64,000 bases of DNA, taken from assembly GCA_016235065.1 (NCBI GenBank), contig JACRMB010000002.1, forward strand, positions 62,001-126,000. The letters run 5' to 3'. The notes beneath the pieces were generated by a model. That model saw only the letters and a list, made by a program, of their open reading frames with translations. It searched no databases and was not told the DNA's origin. Positions 27,594 through 38,276 of this stretch are shown here, piece after piece (within the stretch, counting starts at the first letter, position 1; every line of letters starts with the position of its first letter). Origin of the DNA: Actinomycetota bacterium (GTDB lineage Bacteria > Actinomycetota > Thermoleophilia > BMS3ABIN01). The position numbers and the translations under genes are program-made.

Positions 27594-30500
27594 ATGGCTG
27601 CGTTTAACAAGGCCGCTGCCGGCAGGAATGCCCGTTCCCTGATTGAGAAGGGCGTCAGGCAGAACGAACAACGCAATTTTCAGCAGGCTCTCACTTCTTT
27701 CGACAAGGCGCTGGACGCCAGCGAGAAGGAGGTCGGCTCACTCCGCCGCAAAGAGGCAAAATACCGGGACGCAGGCCATCCCGAGAAAGCCATGCGCTGT
27801 TTCGACCGCATCCGTGAGATCGAGAAGCAGGATGCCATGGTCTGGTTTTACAAGGGCACGAGTTACAGGAACCTGAACCGTTTCACCGAGGCGCTGACCT
27901 GCTATGACAAGGCGCTCCAGTTCGATCCCTGGCACGCGGAGATCTGGTTCAACAAGGGAGTCAGCCTCCACAGCCTCGAGCGGTTCGAAGAAGCAGTCGC
28001 CGCCCTTGATGAGGCCATCGAACTAGATCCCCGCGATGCCGCCGCCTGGTTCAACAAGGGAGTCAGCCTCCACAACCTTGAGGATTTCCAGGGAGCCATC
28101 ACCTGCTACGAGAAGGCGATCTCCCTCGACCCCCGCGATGCCGCCGCCTGGTTCAACAAGGGAGTCAGCCTCCACAGCCTGGAGCGCTACAGGGCCGCCA
28201 TCGAATGCTACGAGAAAGCGATTGAACTGGACCCCCGGGATACTTTTGCCTGGTTCAACAAGGGGGTCTGCCTGTACAGCCTCAGCGAATTCGAGGAAGC
28301 GGTCGAGTGTTTCAGCACCATCCACGGCCTTGAACTCTGGGATCCGGCCGTCTGGTATTACAAGGGGATGAGCTATCACAATTCTGGCAAGTTCGAAGAA
28401 GCGCTTACCGCTTTCAAGAAAGCCCAGGAGCTGGCCCCCAAGATGGCGGCCAACTGGCTGAGCAGCGGCATGAGCCTGCACGGTCTGAAAAGGTATGAGG
28501 AGGCGGTCCAGGCTTTTGACAAGGCTATAGAGCTTGATCCGGAAGACGCCCGCCCCTGGAGCCAGAAGGGTCTAAGCATGATCCAGCTGGGTCGTTCCCA
28601 GGAGGCCATCGAGTGTTTCGACCGGGCGTTGCAGCTCGACCCGGAGGACGCATCGGCGCTGAGCCACAAGGGCGCCAGCCTCAGGTTGCTGGGCCGATTC
28701 CGCGAGGCCATCGAGTGTTTCGACCGCGCCGTGGAGATAGATCCGCTGGATGCCGAGGCCTGGTCTGAGCGGGGCGGCTGTATGCGTGAACTGGACCGGC
28801 TGGAAGAATCGGTTGCCAGTTTTGAAAGGGCTCTCGAGCTCGATTCGGAGAACGCGGCTATCTGGTTCGGCAAGGGACTGAGCCTGATGGGGCTGAAAGA
28901 TTCTGAGAAGGCCCTCGACAGTTTCGACCGCTCTCTCGATCTGGATCCCGCCGAGCCGCTGACAGCGAAGTATCGTGAGAATTGCCTCAAGGAATTCGAG
29001 GCTGCGCAGGAAGCCATGTTGGCTGGTCTGTCTGCAGCCGTAGTCGAGGGCCCGGCAGCCGAGGAGGCCGTCGAGGAACTAGCTGTTGAGGAAGCCGTCG
29101 AGGAAGCGACAGTCGAGGAGGCTGTCGAGGAAGTGGCAGTCGAGGACCCGGCAGTCGAGGAGGGCGTCGAGGATTTGATGGCAGAAGAACTGGCGGCCGG
29201 GGAACTGGCAGTTGAGGACGAAGCCATCGAAGACACAGCGGTTGAGGGTGAAGCTATCGAAGAAGCAGTGGTAGAAGAAGCTGCGGGCGAGGAAACCGCT
29301 GTTGAGGAAACTGCGGAAACGGCCGGGCTCGAAGCGATAGCGGCCAATCCAGTCGGCCGCGACGAATACGGGTCTGGTGAGGATTCTGAGGAAGAAGAAT
29401 TCCTGGCCGCGTCGGTGGATATTTCCGAGCCCGAGGATGAGATGGCCCGATCTGCTCCTGTCAGCGATGCTTTAGTAGAAGACGAAACTGCGCCTGCCGA
29501 ACTTGAAGCGATGGTCGGCGGGTTGAGGAAACTGGATAGTGGCATTGAAGATCCGGAAGAGTCAGACGCTGAGGCAGATCCTGTCGCAGTCGAGTCTGAA
29601 ACAGAAGTGGCGCCCGAGCTGGAAGCCGTAGAGGCAGCTGGACCTGAACCGGAGCCGGAACCGGACAAACCGGAAGAGGCTCCGGAATCTGAGCCAGAAT
29701 CGGAGCCAGAATCTGAGCCAGAGCAGGAGCCCGAACCGGAGCCAGAGCCTGAACCGATACTCGAGCCACAGCCGGAGCCGGAGCCGGAGCCAGAACCGGA
29801 ATCAGTAATAGAACCCGAACCAGAGCCGCTCGAAGTCGAATCCGTCTTTGCAGTCTCGACTGCTTCAAACACTGAGCGCGCCGAGGAGGCACTCGCCTGT
29901 TTCGACCGGGCGATCGAGCTTAATCCCGGCGACGCGGCCGCATGGCTCGATAAAGGTCTGACGCTGCAGACCCTTTCCCGTTTCGACGAGTCTCTGGCCA
30001 GTTTTGAGAAGGCGATCGACCTCGCTCCGAAGGATAGCGAAGCTTTTTATGGCAGGGGGGAGAGCCTCAGGAGCCTGGAGCGTTACGCGCAGGCTATCGA
30101 AGATTTTGATCGGGTTGCGAAACTGGATAAGCATCACGCGGGCGCCCGATTTGGCGCCGGACTGTGTTACCAGAGCCTGGGCCGCTTCGAGGAATCGCTG
30201 TCATCTTTCGACAGCGCTATCAAGCTTGATGCCCGCCTTGAGGAAGCCTGGTACAGCAAGGGGCTCAGCCTCGCCCGACTGTCGCGTTTCGATGAAGCCG
30301 TCCGCAGCTTCCAGCGGGCTGTCGACGTCGAACCCGGCCATGCCCAGGCCTGGAACGGTAAAGGTTCGAGCCTTCTCGGCCTCGGCCGTGAGGCTGAGGC
30401 GCTCGCAGATTTCGACAGCGCCATCAGGCTTGATTCGGGCAATCCTGAGTTTCATCTCGGGCGCGGCGAGAGCCTGCGCCGCCTCGGCCGCTACCGTGAA

Positions 30501-32741
30501 GCCCTCAGGAGTTTTGAGACTGTTTTGAAACTGGACGAATCAAGCGCCGCCGCCTGGTACGGCCATGGCGAGTGCCTGCGGAACCTGCGCCGCCTTGACG
30601 AAGCCATCGCCAGTATCGAAAGTTCGCTGGCTCTCGACGGCGCCTCGACGGCGGCATGGTTCAGCAAGGCCGAGAGCCTGCGCTCAAAAGCAGGTTACGA
30701 GGATGCAATCGTTTGCTATGACCGGGTGCTCGAGATCGAGAAGCAGGATGTGCTGGCATGGTTTGGCAAGGCTGAATGCCTCCGCCTCCTGGGAAGATTC
30801 GAGGAATCTCTGGCGCTGTACGACCGTGCCTGTGAACTCAGCTCTGAGGCGGGGACTGTCTACGGCAGGGCCGAGAGTCTTCGCGGACTGGAACGCTACG
30901 AAGAAGCCGTCAGCGATTTCAGCGGCGCGATCGCCCTCGAGCCGCGTCACCAGCCGGCATGGTCGGGCAAGGGCGATAGCCTGCGCCTGCTTGGCCGGTT
31001 CGAGGAAGCCATCATAGCCCTCGACCGGGCGCTTGATCTCGACGATCGCGATGCCGCAGCCTGGTACAGCAAGGCTGAAAGCCTCCGGTCGCTATCAAGA
31101 TTCGAGGATTCTGTCAATAGCTATGACAGGGCGCTCAAGCTACGGCCCGACGATCATGGTTCCTGGTATGGAAAGGGCGAGAGCCTTCGCCGGCTGGGGA
31201 TCTTCGAGCAGTCTGCAGCCGCGTTCGATAAAGCCCTGAAACAGGAGCCGCGTGATGCAGCCGCACTCTTCGGCAAGGGGATGAGCCTCCACAGCCTGGG
31301 CCGTTTCGAACGGGCGCTTGCCGCTTTTGACAAGGCTCTCAGGATTGATACAAGCCAGCCTGCTATCTGGGCGAGTAAGGGCATGAGCCTCCTGGCGCTC
31401 GAACGGTATGACAAGTCAGTCAGTGCCTTCGAAAAGGCGCTCGGCCTGGATGCGGCTGATGCTGGTCTGTGGCTCGGCAAGGGCCGGGCGCTTCACGGGC
31501 TGTCCCGTCATGACAAAGCTGTGGCCTGCTTCGACGAGGCTATCAAGCTCGATCCGCACCTGGCTGCGGCCTGGTTCAGCAGGGGAGAGAGCCTGCTCAG
31601 CTTCGACCGCTTCGAGGAAGCCATCGAGAGTTTCGACAAGACCATTGATCTGGAACCGCGTCACGAGCGTGCCTGGCATGGACGCGGCCTCGGATTCTAT
31701 GGACTCGGTGAGTTCTCAAAGGCGATCGAGAGTTTCGACAGGGCGCTGGCCATCGACCCGGATGACGGCGACGCCTGGTGCGGCCGCGGCCTGAGCCTCC
31801 ACAGCCTTACCCGCGACGAGGAGGCGGTGCGCAGTTATGACAAAGCCCTCACAGTGGACGACAGTTTCCAGCAGGCCTGGTTCGCCCGCGGCGAGAGCCT
31901 GCGGGCTCTCTGCCGCCAGGAAGACGCCATAAGCGCCTATGACCGTAGCCTCCGGCTGGACCCGCGCGACGCGGGCGCCTGGTTCGGCAAGGGTGTCAGC
32001 CTGAAGATCCTGGGCAGGCGCGATGAGGCGATCGCCAGCTTCGACAAGGCCGTCCAGCATGCACCGAAAGACTCACTCGCCTGGTATGTCCGGGGAATCT
32101 GCCTGCACGATAACGGCAGCTATCAGCGCGCGGTCAATAGCTTCGACAAGGGGCTTAAGGTCGATTCTAGGGATGCCGCCGCCTGGCTCGCCCGCGGCAT
32201 AAGCCTTCACCGGCTGGAGCGGTTCGAAGAGGCGATAAAGGATTTCAACCGGGCCATCCGCCTCGACGCCGGCTTTGCTGAAGCCTGGTTCAACAAGGGC
32301 TGGTCGCTCGAGAGCCTGGGCCGCCTGGACCGGGCCATAGAAAGTTTCGACCGCGCCATCGCCATCGACAGCCGTTACGCTGAGGCGATGTTCGACAAGG
32401 GGCGGGTACTCAACCGTCTCGAGCGTTTCAGCAAGGCCCTGGAAAGTTTCGATGCGGCGCTGGCCATCGATAGCCAGATGGCCCGGGCCTGGCGCCATCG
32501 TGGTGTCAGCCTGCACAATCTTGGCCGTTATGAAGAAGCTGTCTCCAGCTTTGACCGGGCCCTGGGTATCGATGCCAGGGATGAGCGCGGCTGGAACGGC
32601 AAGGGTCTGGCCCTGCATCATCTCGGCCGTTTTGACGAGGCCATACACTGCTTCGATACCGCGCTCGAACTGGCGCCCGATAATGCCGAAGCCTGGGCCA
32701 GCAAGGGCGTCAGTCTGCGCGAACTGGCCCGCAATCCCTGA
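27594..32741 (+). CDS. Giant tetratricopeptide-repeat protein with acidic Glu/Pro linker
   Basis: A 1715-residue cytoplasmic protein (no signal or membrane segment), probably a scaffold for other proteins. I count 13 TPRs of 34 residues in residues 1-465, then a low-complexity linker at about 480-759, then about 27 complete and two partial TPRs to the end. The repeats share a strong pattern, AWFNKGxSLHxLxRFEEAI..[12 protein letters not shown]. The linker begins with [11 protein letters not shown] runs and ends in EPEPEPE runs and is extremely acidic. The last TPR is incomplete, which suggests ongoing repeat gain or loss. GAGGAG precedes the ATG. Its partners are unknown. Confidence 0.9.
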   Translation: MAAFNKAAAGRNARSLIEKGVRQNEQRNFQQALTSFDKALDASEKEVGSLRRKEAKYRDAGHPEKAMRCFDRIREIEKQDAMVWFYKGTSYRNLNRFTEALTCYDKALQFDPWHAEIWFNKGVSLHSLERFEEAVAALDEAIELDPRDAAAWFNKGVSLHNLEDFQGAITCYEKAISLDPRDAAAWFNKGVSLHSLERYRAAIECYEKAIELDPRDTFAWFNKGVCLYSLSEFEEAVECFSTIHGLELWDPAVWYYKGMSYHNSGKFEEALTAFKKAQELAPKMAANWLSSGMSLHGLKRYEEAVQAFDKAIELDPEDARPWSQKGLSMIQLGRSQEAIECFDRALQLDPEDASALSHKGASLRLLGRFREAIECFDRAVEIDPLDAEAWSERGGCMRELDRLEESVASFERALELDSENAAIWFGKGLSLMGLKDSEKALDSFDRSLDLDPAEPLTAKYRENCLKEFEAAQEAMLAGLSAAVVEGPAAEEAVEELAVEEAVEEATVEEAVEEVAVEDPAVEEGVEDLMAEELAAGELAVEDEAIEDTAVEGEAIEEAVVEEAAGEETAVEETAETAGLEAIAANPVGRDEYGSGEDSEEEEFLAASVDISEPEDEMARSAPVSDALVEDETAPAELEAMVGGLRKLDSGIEDPEESDAEADPVAVESETEVAPELEAVEAAGPEPEPEPDKPEEAPESEPESEPESEPEQEPEPEPEPEPILEPQPEPEPEPEPESVIEPEPEPLEVESVFAVSTASNTERAEEALACFDRAIELNPGDAAAWLDKGLTLQTLSRFDESLASFEKAIDLAPKDSEAFYGRGESLRSLERYAQAIEDFDRVAKLDKHHAGARFGAGLCYQSLGRFEESLSSFDSAIKLDARLEEAWYSKGLSLARLSRFDEAVRSFQRAVDVEPGHAQAWNGKGSSLLGLGREAEALADFDSAIRLDSGNPEFHLGRGESLRRLGRYREALRSFETVLKLDESSAAAWYGHGECLRNLRRLDEAIASIESSLALDGASTAAWFSKAESLRSKAGYEDAIVCYDRVLEIEKQDVLAWFGKAECLRLLGRFEESLALYDRACELSSEAGTVYGRAESLRGLERYEEAVSDFSGAIALEPRHQPAWSGKGDSLRLLGRFEEAIIALDRALDLDDRDAAAWYSKAESLRSLSRFEDSVNSYDRALKLRPDDHGSWYGKGESLRRLGIFEQSAAAFDKALKQEPRDAAALFGKGMSLHSLGRFERALAAFDKALRIDTSQPAIWASKGMSLLALERYDKSVSAFEKALGLDAADAGLWLGKGRALHGLSRHDKAVACFDEAIKLDPHLAAAWFSRGESLLSFDRFEEAIESFDKTIDLEPRHERAWHGRGLGFYGLGEFSKAIESFDRALAIDPDDGDAWCGRGLSLHSLTRDEEAVRSYDKALTVDDSFQQAWFARGESLRALCRQEDAISAYDRSLRLDPRDAGAWFGKGVSLKILGRRDEAIASFDKAVQHAPKDSLAWYVRGICLHDNGSYQRAVNSFDKGLKVDSRDAAAWLARGISLHRLERFEEAIKDFNRAIRLDAGFAEAWFNKGWSLESLGRLDRAIESFDRAIAIDSRYAEAMFDKGRVLNRLERFSKALESFDAALAIDSQMARAWRHRGVSLHNLGRYEEAVSSFDRALGIDARDERGWNGKGLALHHLGRFDEAIHCFDTALELAPDNAEAWASKGVSLRELARNP

Positions 32742-32771
32742 TCAGGGCCAGGGGACATAGCTGAATTCCCC

Positions 32772-33410
32772 ATGACCGAGATCCTCCGCCAACAGGAGAT
32801 GAGACCCGCAGACCGGGACCGTCTCAGCGCTTCGCTGTACGAGGGAGAGCTGGTTGTCCTGCCGTCTGATACGGTATACGGACTCGGCTGCCTGGCGACG
32901 ATCCCTCATTCGGTCGAGCTTATCTATCAGGTCAAGCGTCGCCATCATGAGAAGCCCGTGGCGCTCGTCTTCACTGCGGTCGAGCAGATATTCAGGCTGA
33001 TCCCCGGCCTTCCCGGCACGATCTGCGAAGCCCTGACCCGCCTGCTTCCAGGACCGGTCACGGCTGTCATCCCCTTCGAGGAGGGCACCAGCGGCATCCG
33101 CGTCCACGGGGAAGGCAGCGTCGGCGTCCGTATCATCCCGCCGCCCGCCGGCGACCTGTATCTGGACCTTCCCGGGCCGCTGGCCATAACCAGCGCCAAC
33201 CTGTCAGGGGAGCCCGACGCAGTCAGCGTGGATGGGATAGATCGCGAGGTGCTCGCCGCCTGCAGTTTCGTCATCGATAACGGCACCTGCGGGATGGGTG
33301 TACCATCCACTGTGGTCGATCTGCGGCCGCTGATCGATGGAAAGCCGCCGGTCATTCTCAGGCAGGGAGCCATGGAAGCCGCCAGGATCAGGGAACGGTT
33401 GAGCCTGTGA
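32772..33410 (+). CDS. tsaC: L-threonylcarbamoyladenylate synthase (Sua5/YrdC/TsaC family)
   Basis: Makes threonylcarbamoyl-AMP from threonine, bicarbonate and ATP for the t6A modification at position 37 of ANN-decoding tRNAs. The 212 residues are a single YrdC domain without the Sua5 tail: PSDTVYGLGC near the N-terminus, KRRHHEKPVAL, RIIPPPAGD and TSANLSG. It starts 30 bases after the TPR gene and is followed by rpiB and glyA, the usual actinobacterial order. Confidence 0.93.
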   Translation: MTEILRQQEMRPADRDRLSASLYEGELVVLPSDTVYGLGCLATIPHSVELIYQVKRRHHEKPVALVFTAVEQIFRLIPGLPGTICEALTRLLPGPVTAVIPFEEGTSGIRVHGEGSVGVRIIPPPAGDLYLDLPGPLAITSANLSGEPDAVSVDGIDREVLAACSFVIDNGTCGMGVPSTVVDLRPLIDGKPPVILRQGAMEAARIRERLSL

Positions 33411-33444
33411 ACGCGGCCCCTGAACCGGCGATTTCATCCTTGCG

Positions 33445-33672
33445 ATGAATATCCGGCGTCACGAACGGCTGCTCCGGACGTTCCCGGAAAGCAAAAATAA
33501 GTTATACTTGGCTCTGTTGTTTCCGCGCCGCCTGGCGGGGGAATCTCCGGAAGTGGCCGATGCACCAGATCCCATGGGTGAGTCGGCCGTGTCTTGTCTG
33601 AAGGTGCTGGAGATGCTCCATCCGGCTCTGCCGGCAATCCCTGGCGGCGCCCTCAGGGAGGAGATCGTGTGA
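33445..33672 (+). CDS. Possible small open frame overlapping the rpiB start
   Basis: A 75-codon frame with no recognised domain. In favour: it fills the 258-base gap between tsaC and rpiB, and its TGA overlaps the rpiB GTG as GTGTGA, a coupling arrangement. Against: there is no ribosome-binding site, no conserved-looking motif, and a TATACT promoter-like box at about 33500 lies inside it. It may equally be untranslated leader for rpiB. Confidence 0.2.
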   Translation: MNIRRHERLLRTFPESKNKLYLALLFPRRLAGESPEVADAPDPMGESAVSCLKVLEMLHPALPAIPGGALREEIV

Positions 33673-34112
33673 AGATCGCCATAGCTGCAGACCACGCCGG
33701 ATTCCGGCTGAAGCAGACCATAATCCACCGCCTTGAAGCGGAAGGGCACCGGATCTTCGATATGGGCACCAACACCGAAGCCAGCTGCGACTATCCCCTT
33801 TACGCCGTGGAGGTCTCACGTTCGGTCGCGGCGGGTGACTCCGACCGTGGCATTCTCATCTGCGGGACCGGCCTTGGCATGTGTATCGCCGCCAACAAGG
33901 TCGCGGGCGTCCGGGCTGTCGGACCCTGCGACACAGTCCAGGCGGAGATGAGCCGGCGCCATAACGACGCCAATGTCCTCTGCCTGGGGGAGCGGACCAT
34001 GGGAGCGGACCAGGTCTTTGAGATCATGGAAGTCTGGCTGGCCACACCGTTCGACGGCGGCCGCCATGCCGAGCGCCTTGGCCTCATCTCGGAACTGGAA
34101 GCCGGTCGATGA
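33669..34112 (+). CDS. rpiB: Ribose-5-phosphate isomerase B
   Basis: Interconverts ribose 5-phosphate and ribulose 5-phosphate in the pentose phosphate pathway. The 147-residue protein has the RpiB/LacAB motifs AIAADHAGF at the start, DYPLYA and [18 protein letters not shown] with the active-site cysteine. [11 protein letters not shown] is near the end. The GTG at 33669 follows GAGGAGATC. It overlaps the ATG of glyA by four bases. Confidence 0.95.
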   Translation: MKIAIAADHAGFRLKQTIIHRLEAEGHRIFDMGTNTEASCDYPLYAVEVSRSVAAGDSDRGILICGTGLGMCIAANKVAGVRAVGPCDTVQAEMSRRHNDANVLCLGERTMGADQVFEIMEVWLATPFDGGRHAERLGLISELEAGR

Positions 34113-35392
34113 GCGGGCAGAAGTTCGAATCCAGGACACAGGAAGAGTTTCTTGCCCCTCTGAATGAGACCGATCCCGAACTAGCCGGGCTGATCGGCGA
34201 CGAGCTCAATCGCCAGCGGCAGACCGTCGAGCTGATCGCCTCGGAGAATTTCACCAGCCGCGCCGTTCTCGAAGCCGCGGGCACGATCCTCACCAACAAA
34301 TACGCGGAAGGCTATCCGCAGGCACGCTATTATGGCGGTTGTGAAGTCGTTGACAAGGTGGAGACCCTTGCCATAGAGCGCTGCAAGTCGCTTTTCGGCG
34401 CCGAGCACGTCAACGTGCAGCCCCACAGCGGTTCATCTGCCAACCAGGCCGTCTATTTTGCTGACCTGGCCCTGGGCGACAGCGTCCTGGCCATGAAGCT
34501 CGATCATGGCGGCCATCTCTCCCACGGCCTCAAGGTCAATTTCTCGGGCAGGATATATCATTTCCACAGTTATGGGCTCGACCGTGAGACCGGCCGTCTC
34601 GACTATGACGAGATCGAGCGCCTGGCCCAGGAGTTGAAGCCGGTACTGATCGTAGCTGGCGCGAGCGCTTATCCACGCCAGATCGACTTCGAACGCTTCG
34701 CGGCCATCGCCCGGGGTGTAGGAGCAAAATTGATGGTGGACATGGCCCATATAGCCGGGCTGATCGCCGCCGGCCTTCATCCGGATCCGGTCGGCCCCAG
34801 CGACTATGTCACGACTACCACGCACAAAACCCTCGCCGGGCCTCGTTCTGGCGTTATCATCTGCAAGGAAAAATACGCGAAGAGCATCGACAAGGCGATC
34901 TTCCCCGGCCTGCAGGGCGGCCCGCTTATGCATATCATCGCCGCCAAGGCGGCCTGTTTCAGGCTGGCGGCCACCGATGAGTTCCGCGAGCGCCAGAAGC
35001 AGACCATCGCCAATGCCGCCCGCCTGGCCGAGTGCCTCAAGGACGGCGGCATCAACCTGGTATCCGGCGGCACCGACAACCATCTGATGCTGGCGGACCT
35101 CACCAACATCGGGATCACCGGCATCGAGGCGGAGAACCGGCTCGAAGAGGTGGGCATCACCGTGAACAAGAACGCAGTACCCTACGACGAATTGCCGCCG
35201 ACCGTCACCAGCGGTATCCGCATTGGCACGCCCGCAGTGACCACCCGTGGCTTCCGCGAAGCGGAGATGGAACAGATCGCCGCTATAATGCTGGCGACTC
35301 TCAGCCCCCACGTGACTGCTGACGAGATCAAACGCCTGCGCCAGCAGACCGGCGAGCTGCTCGCCGGCTTCCCGCTTTATCCTCACCTGTAG
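34109..35392 (+). CDS. glyA: Serine hydroxymethyltransferase
   Basis: PLP enzyme that splits serine to glycine and methylene-tetrahydrofolate, the carbon donor used by ThyX. The 427 residues include [16 protein letters not shown], the glycine-rich region of the N-terminus, and the PLP-binding lysine in [13 protein letters not shown]. The start overlaps the rpiB stop by four bases (ATGA), so the two are translationally coupled. Confidence 0.97.
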   Translation: MSGQKFESRTQEEFLAPLNETDPELAGLIGDELNRQRQTVELIASENFTSRAVLEAAGTILTNKYAEGYPQARYYGGCEVVDKVETLAIERCKSLFGAEHVNVQPHSGSSANQAVYFADLALGDSVLAMKLDHGGHLSHGLKVNFSGRIYHFHSYGLDRETGRLDYDEIERLAQELKPVLIVAGASAYPRQIDFERFAAIARGVGAKLMVDMAHIAGLIAAGLHPDPVGPSDYVTTTTHKTLAGPRSGVIICKEKYAKSIDKAIFPGLQGGPLMHIIAAKAACFRLAATDEFRERQKQTIANAARLAECLKDGGINLVSGGTDNHLMLADLTNIGITGIEAENRLEEVGITVNKNAVPYDELPPTVTSGIRIGTPAVTTRGFREAEMEQIAAIMLATLSPHVTADEIKRLRQQTGELLAGFPLYPHL

Positions 35393-35791
35393 AGATCCTG
35401 CTACAGCAATAATGCGGCTATTCGAATATATCCAGGCAATAATCCCTCCAAAATAAGTTGATACTGCTCCATGCAGGTGATATTTTTCGATCCCGGACTG
35501 ATTTGGAACAAATTAATTAAAAAAGATTATGTAAACAGTCTTTTTGCATCATGAATTTTTCCGACCAGAGGCTATAATGGACGAGCCTTGGTATCGTGCG
35601 AAGTCGAATTAGATTATTTTTGGGCGTTTCATTCGACTCACATGATCTGGAGTGAGAAAAGGGTAAGGGGTGAGGGCCTCATTCTTCTGGTTTCATGATC
35701 CCGGAATTTTTTGGGATATCCCGCGACCAGTTCGCCCCAACTGCGACACCAGCAAGCTATATTGTCGACTGAGAGAGGGCGGTGGGTCGGG
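35393..35791. other. Intergenic region upstream of the first surface-protein gene
   Basis: No gene is visible in these 399 bases. The first half is A+T-rich and holds a perfect TATAAT at 35573-35578 without a good -35 box. The presumed 200-base leader contains an 8-base inverted repeat, AGTCGAAT/ATTCGACT, around 35600-35640, and a second weak hairpin TCCCGG...TTGGGA near 35698-35720. No riboswitch class was recognised. Confidence 0.5.
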
Positions 35792-37900
35792 GTGAAGGTC
35801 TTCTTGCGTAGAATAATCGTGATGACTGTTTTTATGCTGGCAGTGTTTGTGCTGTCGGCATTTGTTTTTGGTAGCGGAGCCGGAGCATACGGCTGGTTTA
35901 TCCAGACGGTGGACTATGCTACCCAAGCGGGTGGCGATCTGAATGAACTGGGCTATGACACCTCTCTCGATTTCGGCCCCGGTGACGTACCTCACATCAG
36001 TTATTTCGATGAGGGAACCGACGACCTGAAATATGCCACCTGGGAACAATACGCGGATGGTAGCGGCCACTGGCTGATCCAGAAGGTCGATACCAAAGGC
36101 AAAGTCGGCAAGGATACCTCCATCGACGTCAGCGGCAACGTCTATATCAGTTACTACGATGAATCCAACAAGGACCTCAAGTTTGCCTGGAAAGCCGCGG
36201 GCGCAGCAACATGGCAGTACGAAGTAGCCGATAACGGCGGCGGCTCCTCCAGTTACGACAAGTATGATGTCGGCGAGGAGACATCAATGCGGATTGGATC
36301 TGACGGCAAGGCCCGCGTGAGCTATTACTCCGATGCCTATGATGATCTCAAGTACGCAGTCAGGGTCGGGACCGGCGGTAACTGCGGCAACAACAAGTGG
36401 CAGTGCACCACCATCGACGCGGGCGGCCAGGTCGGCCGATATACCTCTCTTGTGCTGGATTCCGCCAATAAGGCACACATCAGCTACTATGACAAAACCA
36501 ACGGCAACCTCAAATTCGCCCACGAAGTCGGCACTGGTGGCAATTGCGGTAGCGGCCTGTGGCAGTGCGACACTATCGATAACAGCAGCCACGACGTCGG
36601 CGAGCACACATCCATCGCTCTGGACGCCAGCGGTTATCCCCAGATCGCCTATGAGGATGAGACCTGGGGCGACCTCAAATACGCCTGCCTCACGGCGGCC
36701 GGCTGGTCCATCTATACGGTAGCCGGCGACGGCAGTGGCCCGATCCATACCGGCGAGGATACCTCGCTGGAGATCGGTTCCGACGGCAGGCCGCGCATCT
36801 CATATCACCAGGAGACTAATGAGGACCTCGATTATGCCATCAGGACAGATGTCTGCGGTGTTCCTGGTACCTGGGAGATCCAGCATGTCGATACCATCGG
36901 CGACCAGGGCGAGGATAATTCACTGGCCCTGAAGAGCGACGACACGCCATGTATCAGCTACCATGACGAGTCCAACGGTAACCTCAAATATGCCTGTCAG
37001 GCCAGTGCGCCTCCCACCGTTACTGTTATCGTGCCCAGTGGCTTGATCAACACGGACAGCACTACAATCAGCGCTGACTATCAAGACAACTCCGGTACGG
37101 GCATCGATCTGGCATCGGTAGCGGTCTACCTCGACGGAGTGCTGCGCACCGGCTGCACCGCGGGTGCGACTCATGTCAGTTGCCCGGCCAGCGGGCTGGC
37201 CCAGGGACTGCATTCGATCACGGTCAACCTGATGGATAACGCCGGCAACTCCGGCAGCGGTTTTGGCTCCTTCGGCGTCGACTCCATCGCACCCGCAGTC
37301 AGTAACGTACAGCCCAGCGGCAATATCGCTCCTGGTTCCGCGACCATAAGTGCTTACTATAGCGACAGCGGTTCCGGCATCGATGCAGGTACAGTCAGTG
37401 TTGCTCTTGACGGCAATCCGCTTGGCGGTTGCACGGTGACCGTGTCGGGCATCAGTTGTCCAGTCACAGGTCTGACTTCCGGTATTCATACGATCAGCGG
37501 TTCAGTATCTGACAATGTTGGCAATACCAGCCCGATAAGCGGAAGCTTCACCGTGGTCTGCGCTGCCGGCAAGCCGGATCTCAGCCTGATCTGTCCTACA
37601 CCAGGCAGCATCGCCTGGGCGAGCTATGGCGACTATCAGCTACGCTGGCTCTCGGTTACTTACATGATCAGCAACAACGGTAGCGGTACCGCCTACAATG
37701 TGAATATCACCGGTTCCGCTGCTACCGACGGAGTCACCCTCCATACATCAATGCCTTTCGGAGTCGGCAATATCAGCGGTGGCGGATCCTCGACGGTGAC
37801 TGTGAAATATGTCATACCGCCCGGTGTCACCGGATTCAGCACAAATACAACGGCCAGCGCATCTGATGAATGCGCCAATGGTTATAGCTATCCGACCTAG
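35792..37900 (+). CDS. Exported beta-propeller/Ig-like surface protein
   Basis: A 702-residue secreted protein of unknown function. The GTG at 35792 begins a basic N-terminus and signal peptide (IIVMTVFMLAVFVLSAFVFG). Seven repeats of about 45-55 residues follow, each with D/H-TSLxLxxxGxPxISYYDExxxDLKYA; seven copies suggest a seven-bladed propeller. Two Ig-like repeats come next (IPSGL/QPSGNI starts, each ending GNSGSG or GNTSPISGSF). The last 108 residues (37573-37897) are a domain shared with the next protein. No sorting motif or anchor is visible. A strong terminator follows. Confidence 0.8.
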   Translation: MKVFLRRIIVMTVFMLAVFVLSAFVFGSGAGAYGWFIQTVDYATQAGGDLNELGYDTSLDFGPGDVPHISYFDEGTDDLKYATWEQYADGSGHWLIQKVDTKGKVGKDTSIDVSGNVYISYYDESNKDLKFAWKAAGAATWQYEVADNGGGSSSYDKYDVGEETSMRIGSDGKARVSYYSDAYDDLKYAVRVGTGGNCGNNKWQCTTIDAGGQVGRYTSLVLDSANKAHISYYDKTNGNLKFAHEVGTGGNCGSGLWQCDTIDNSSHDVGEHTSIALDASGYPQIAYEDETWGDLKYACLTAAGWSIYTVAGDGSGPIHTGEDTSLEIGSDGRPRISYHQETNEDLDYAIRTDVCGVPGTWEIQHVDTIGDQGEDNSLALKSDDTPCISYHDESNGNLKYACQASAPPTVTVIVPSGLINTDSTTISADYQDNSGTGIDLASVAVYLDGVLRTGCTAGATHVSCPASGLAQGLHSITVNLMDNAGNSGSGFGSFGVDSIAPAVSNVQPSGNIAPGSATISAYYSDSGSGIDAGTVSVALDGNPLGGCTVTVSGISCPVTGLTSGIHTISGSVSDNVGNTSPISGSFTVVCAAGKPDLSLICPTPGSIAWASYGDYQLRWLSVTYMISNNGSGTAYNVNITGSAATDGVTLHTSMPFGVGNISGGGSSTVTVKYVIPPGVTGFSTNTTASASDECANGYSYPT

Positions 37901-37926
37901 GCCTCAGTACTAAGTCGGCAGCTGTG

Positions 37927-37956
37927 AACGCCCCCTCTTCGAGGGGGCGTTTCTTA
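37927..37956 (+). terminator. Rho-independent terminator of the first surface-protein gene
   Basis: AACGCCCCCTC and GAGGGGGCGTT, a perfect 11-base stem with loop TTC, followed by TCTTATT. It lies 27 bases after the stop codon. Confidence 0.9.
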
Positions 37957-37969
37957 TTCCTGACAAGTC

Positions 37970-37997
37970 TTGTAAGAAATACGATAATCTGTATACT
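37970..37997 (+). promoter_or_regulatory. Promoter of the second surface-protein gene
   Basis: TTGTAA (37970-37975), 16 bases, TATACT (37992-37997). The predicted start near 38004 leaves a leader of about 270 bases. Confidence 0.55.
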
Positions 37998-38170
37998 ATT
38001 TACGTGACATAAAAAGTTGCGGCTACCCTGACGGCTCTCGTCGCCGGGCGGCGGTAATTTTTGGAAGCGCCGGGGGGCGCTGTTGAAAGCACAGGGGGGC
38101 GGGTTGTTCCGCAGACTGGTAACCCCATTTCTGTTTCTGCAACTTACCCTGTGAATATGGCCCTGTATTG

Positions 38171-38226
38171 CTGCCTGACGCCGTCCTGACGGTGCCGGAA
38201 AGGCATCATGACGGCGTCGCAGGCAG
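38171..38226 (+). promoter_or_regulatory. Long hairpin in the leader of the second surface-protein gene
   Basis: CTGCCT-GACGCCGTC (38171-38185) pairs with GACGGCGTC-AGGCAG (38210-38226), fifteen base pairs with a two-base GC bulge on the 3' side. Inside is a small GCC-GGAAA-GGC stem-loop. The position, 50 bases before the start codon, suits control of translation or attenuation. It matches no riboswitch class I know. Confidence 0.5.
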
Positions 38227-38276
38227 ACTTATGGAACATACATCCTGCAGGTCAAGGTCACAACGGAGGAAGTTTT

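Larger units (their letters stand above)
37901..38276. other. Intergenic region with terminator, promoter and structured leader
   Basis: No gene is visible in these 376 bases. In order they hold a terminator (37927-37956), a promoter (37970-37997) and a roughly 270-base G+C-rich leader with a long hairpin at 38171-38226. GGAGGAAG follows, just before the TTG start at 38277. Confidence 0.6.

Noticed and set aside
28376-29872. Long antisense open frame of 498 codons under the TPR gene
   Set aside because: It is Ser-rich low-complexity sequence, the mirror of the Glu/Pro codon repeats of the linker, and has no ribosome-binding site or domain.
35393-35791. Terminator for glyA at the CTGTAG/CTACAG repeat
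   Set aside because: The stem is short, overlaps the stop codon and is not followed by a T-run.
38004-38276. c-di-GMP or cobalamin riboswitch before the surface-protein gene
   Set aside because: Neither the GEMM core (GGCAAACC with CGCAAAGCC) nor a B12 box is present, so only a generic structured leader is claimed.
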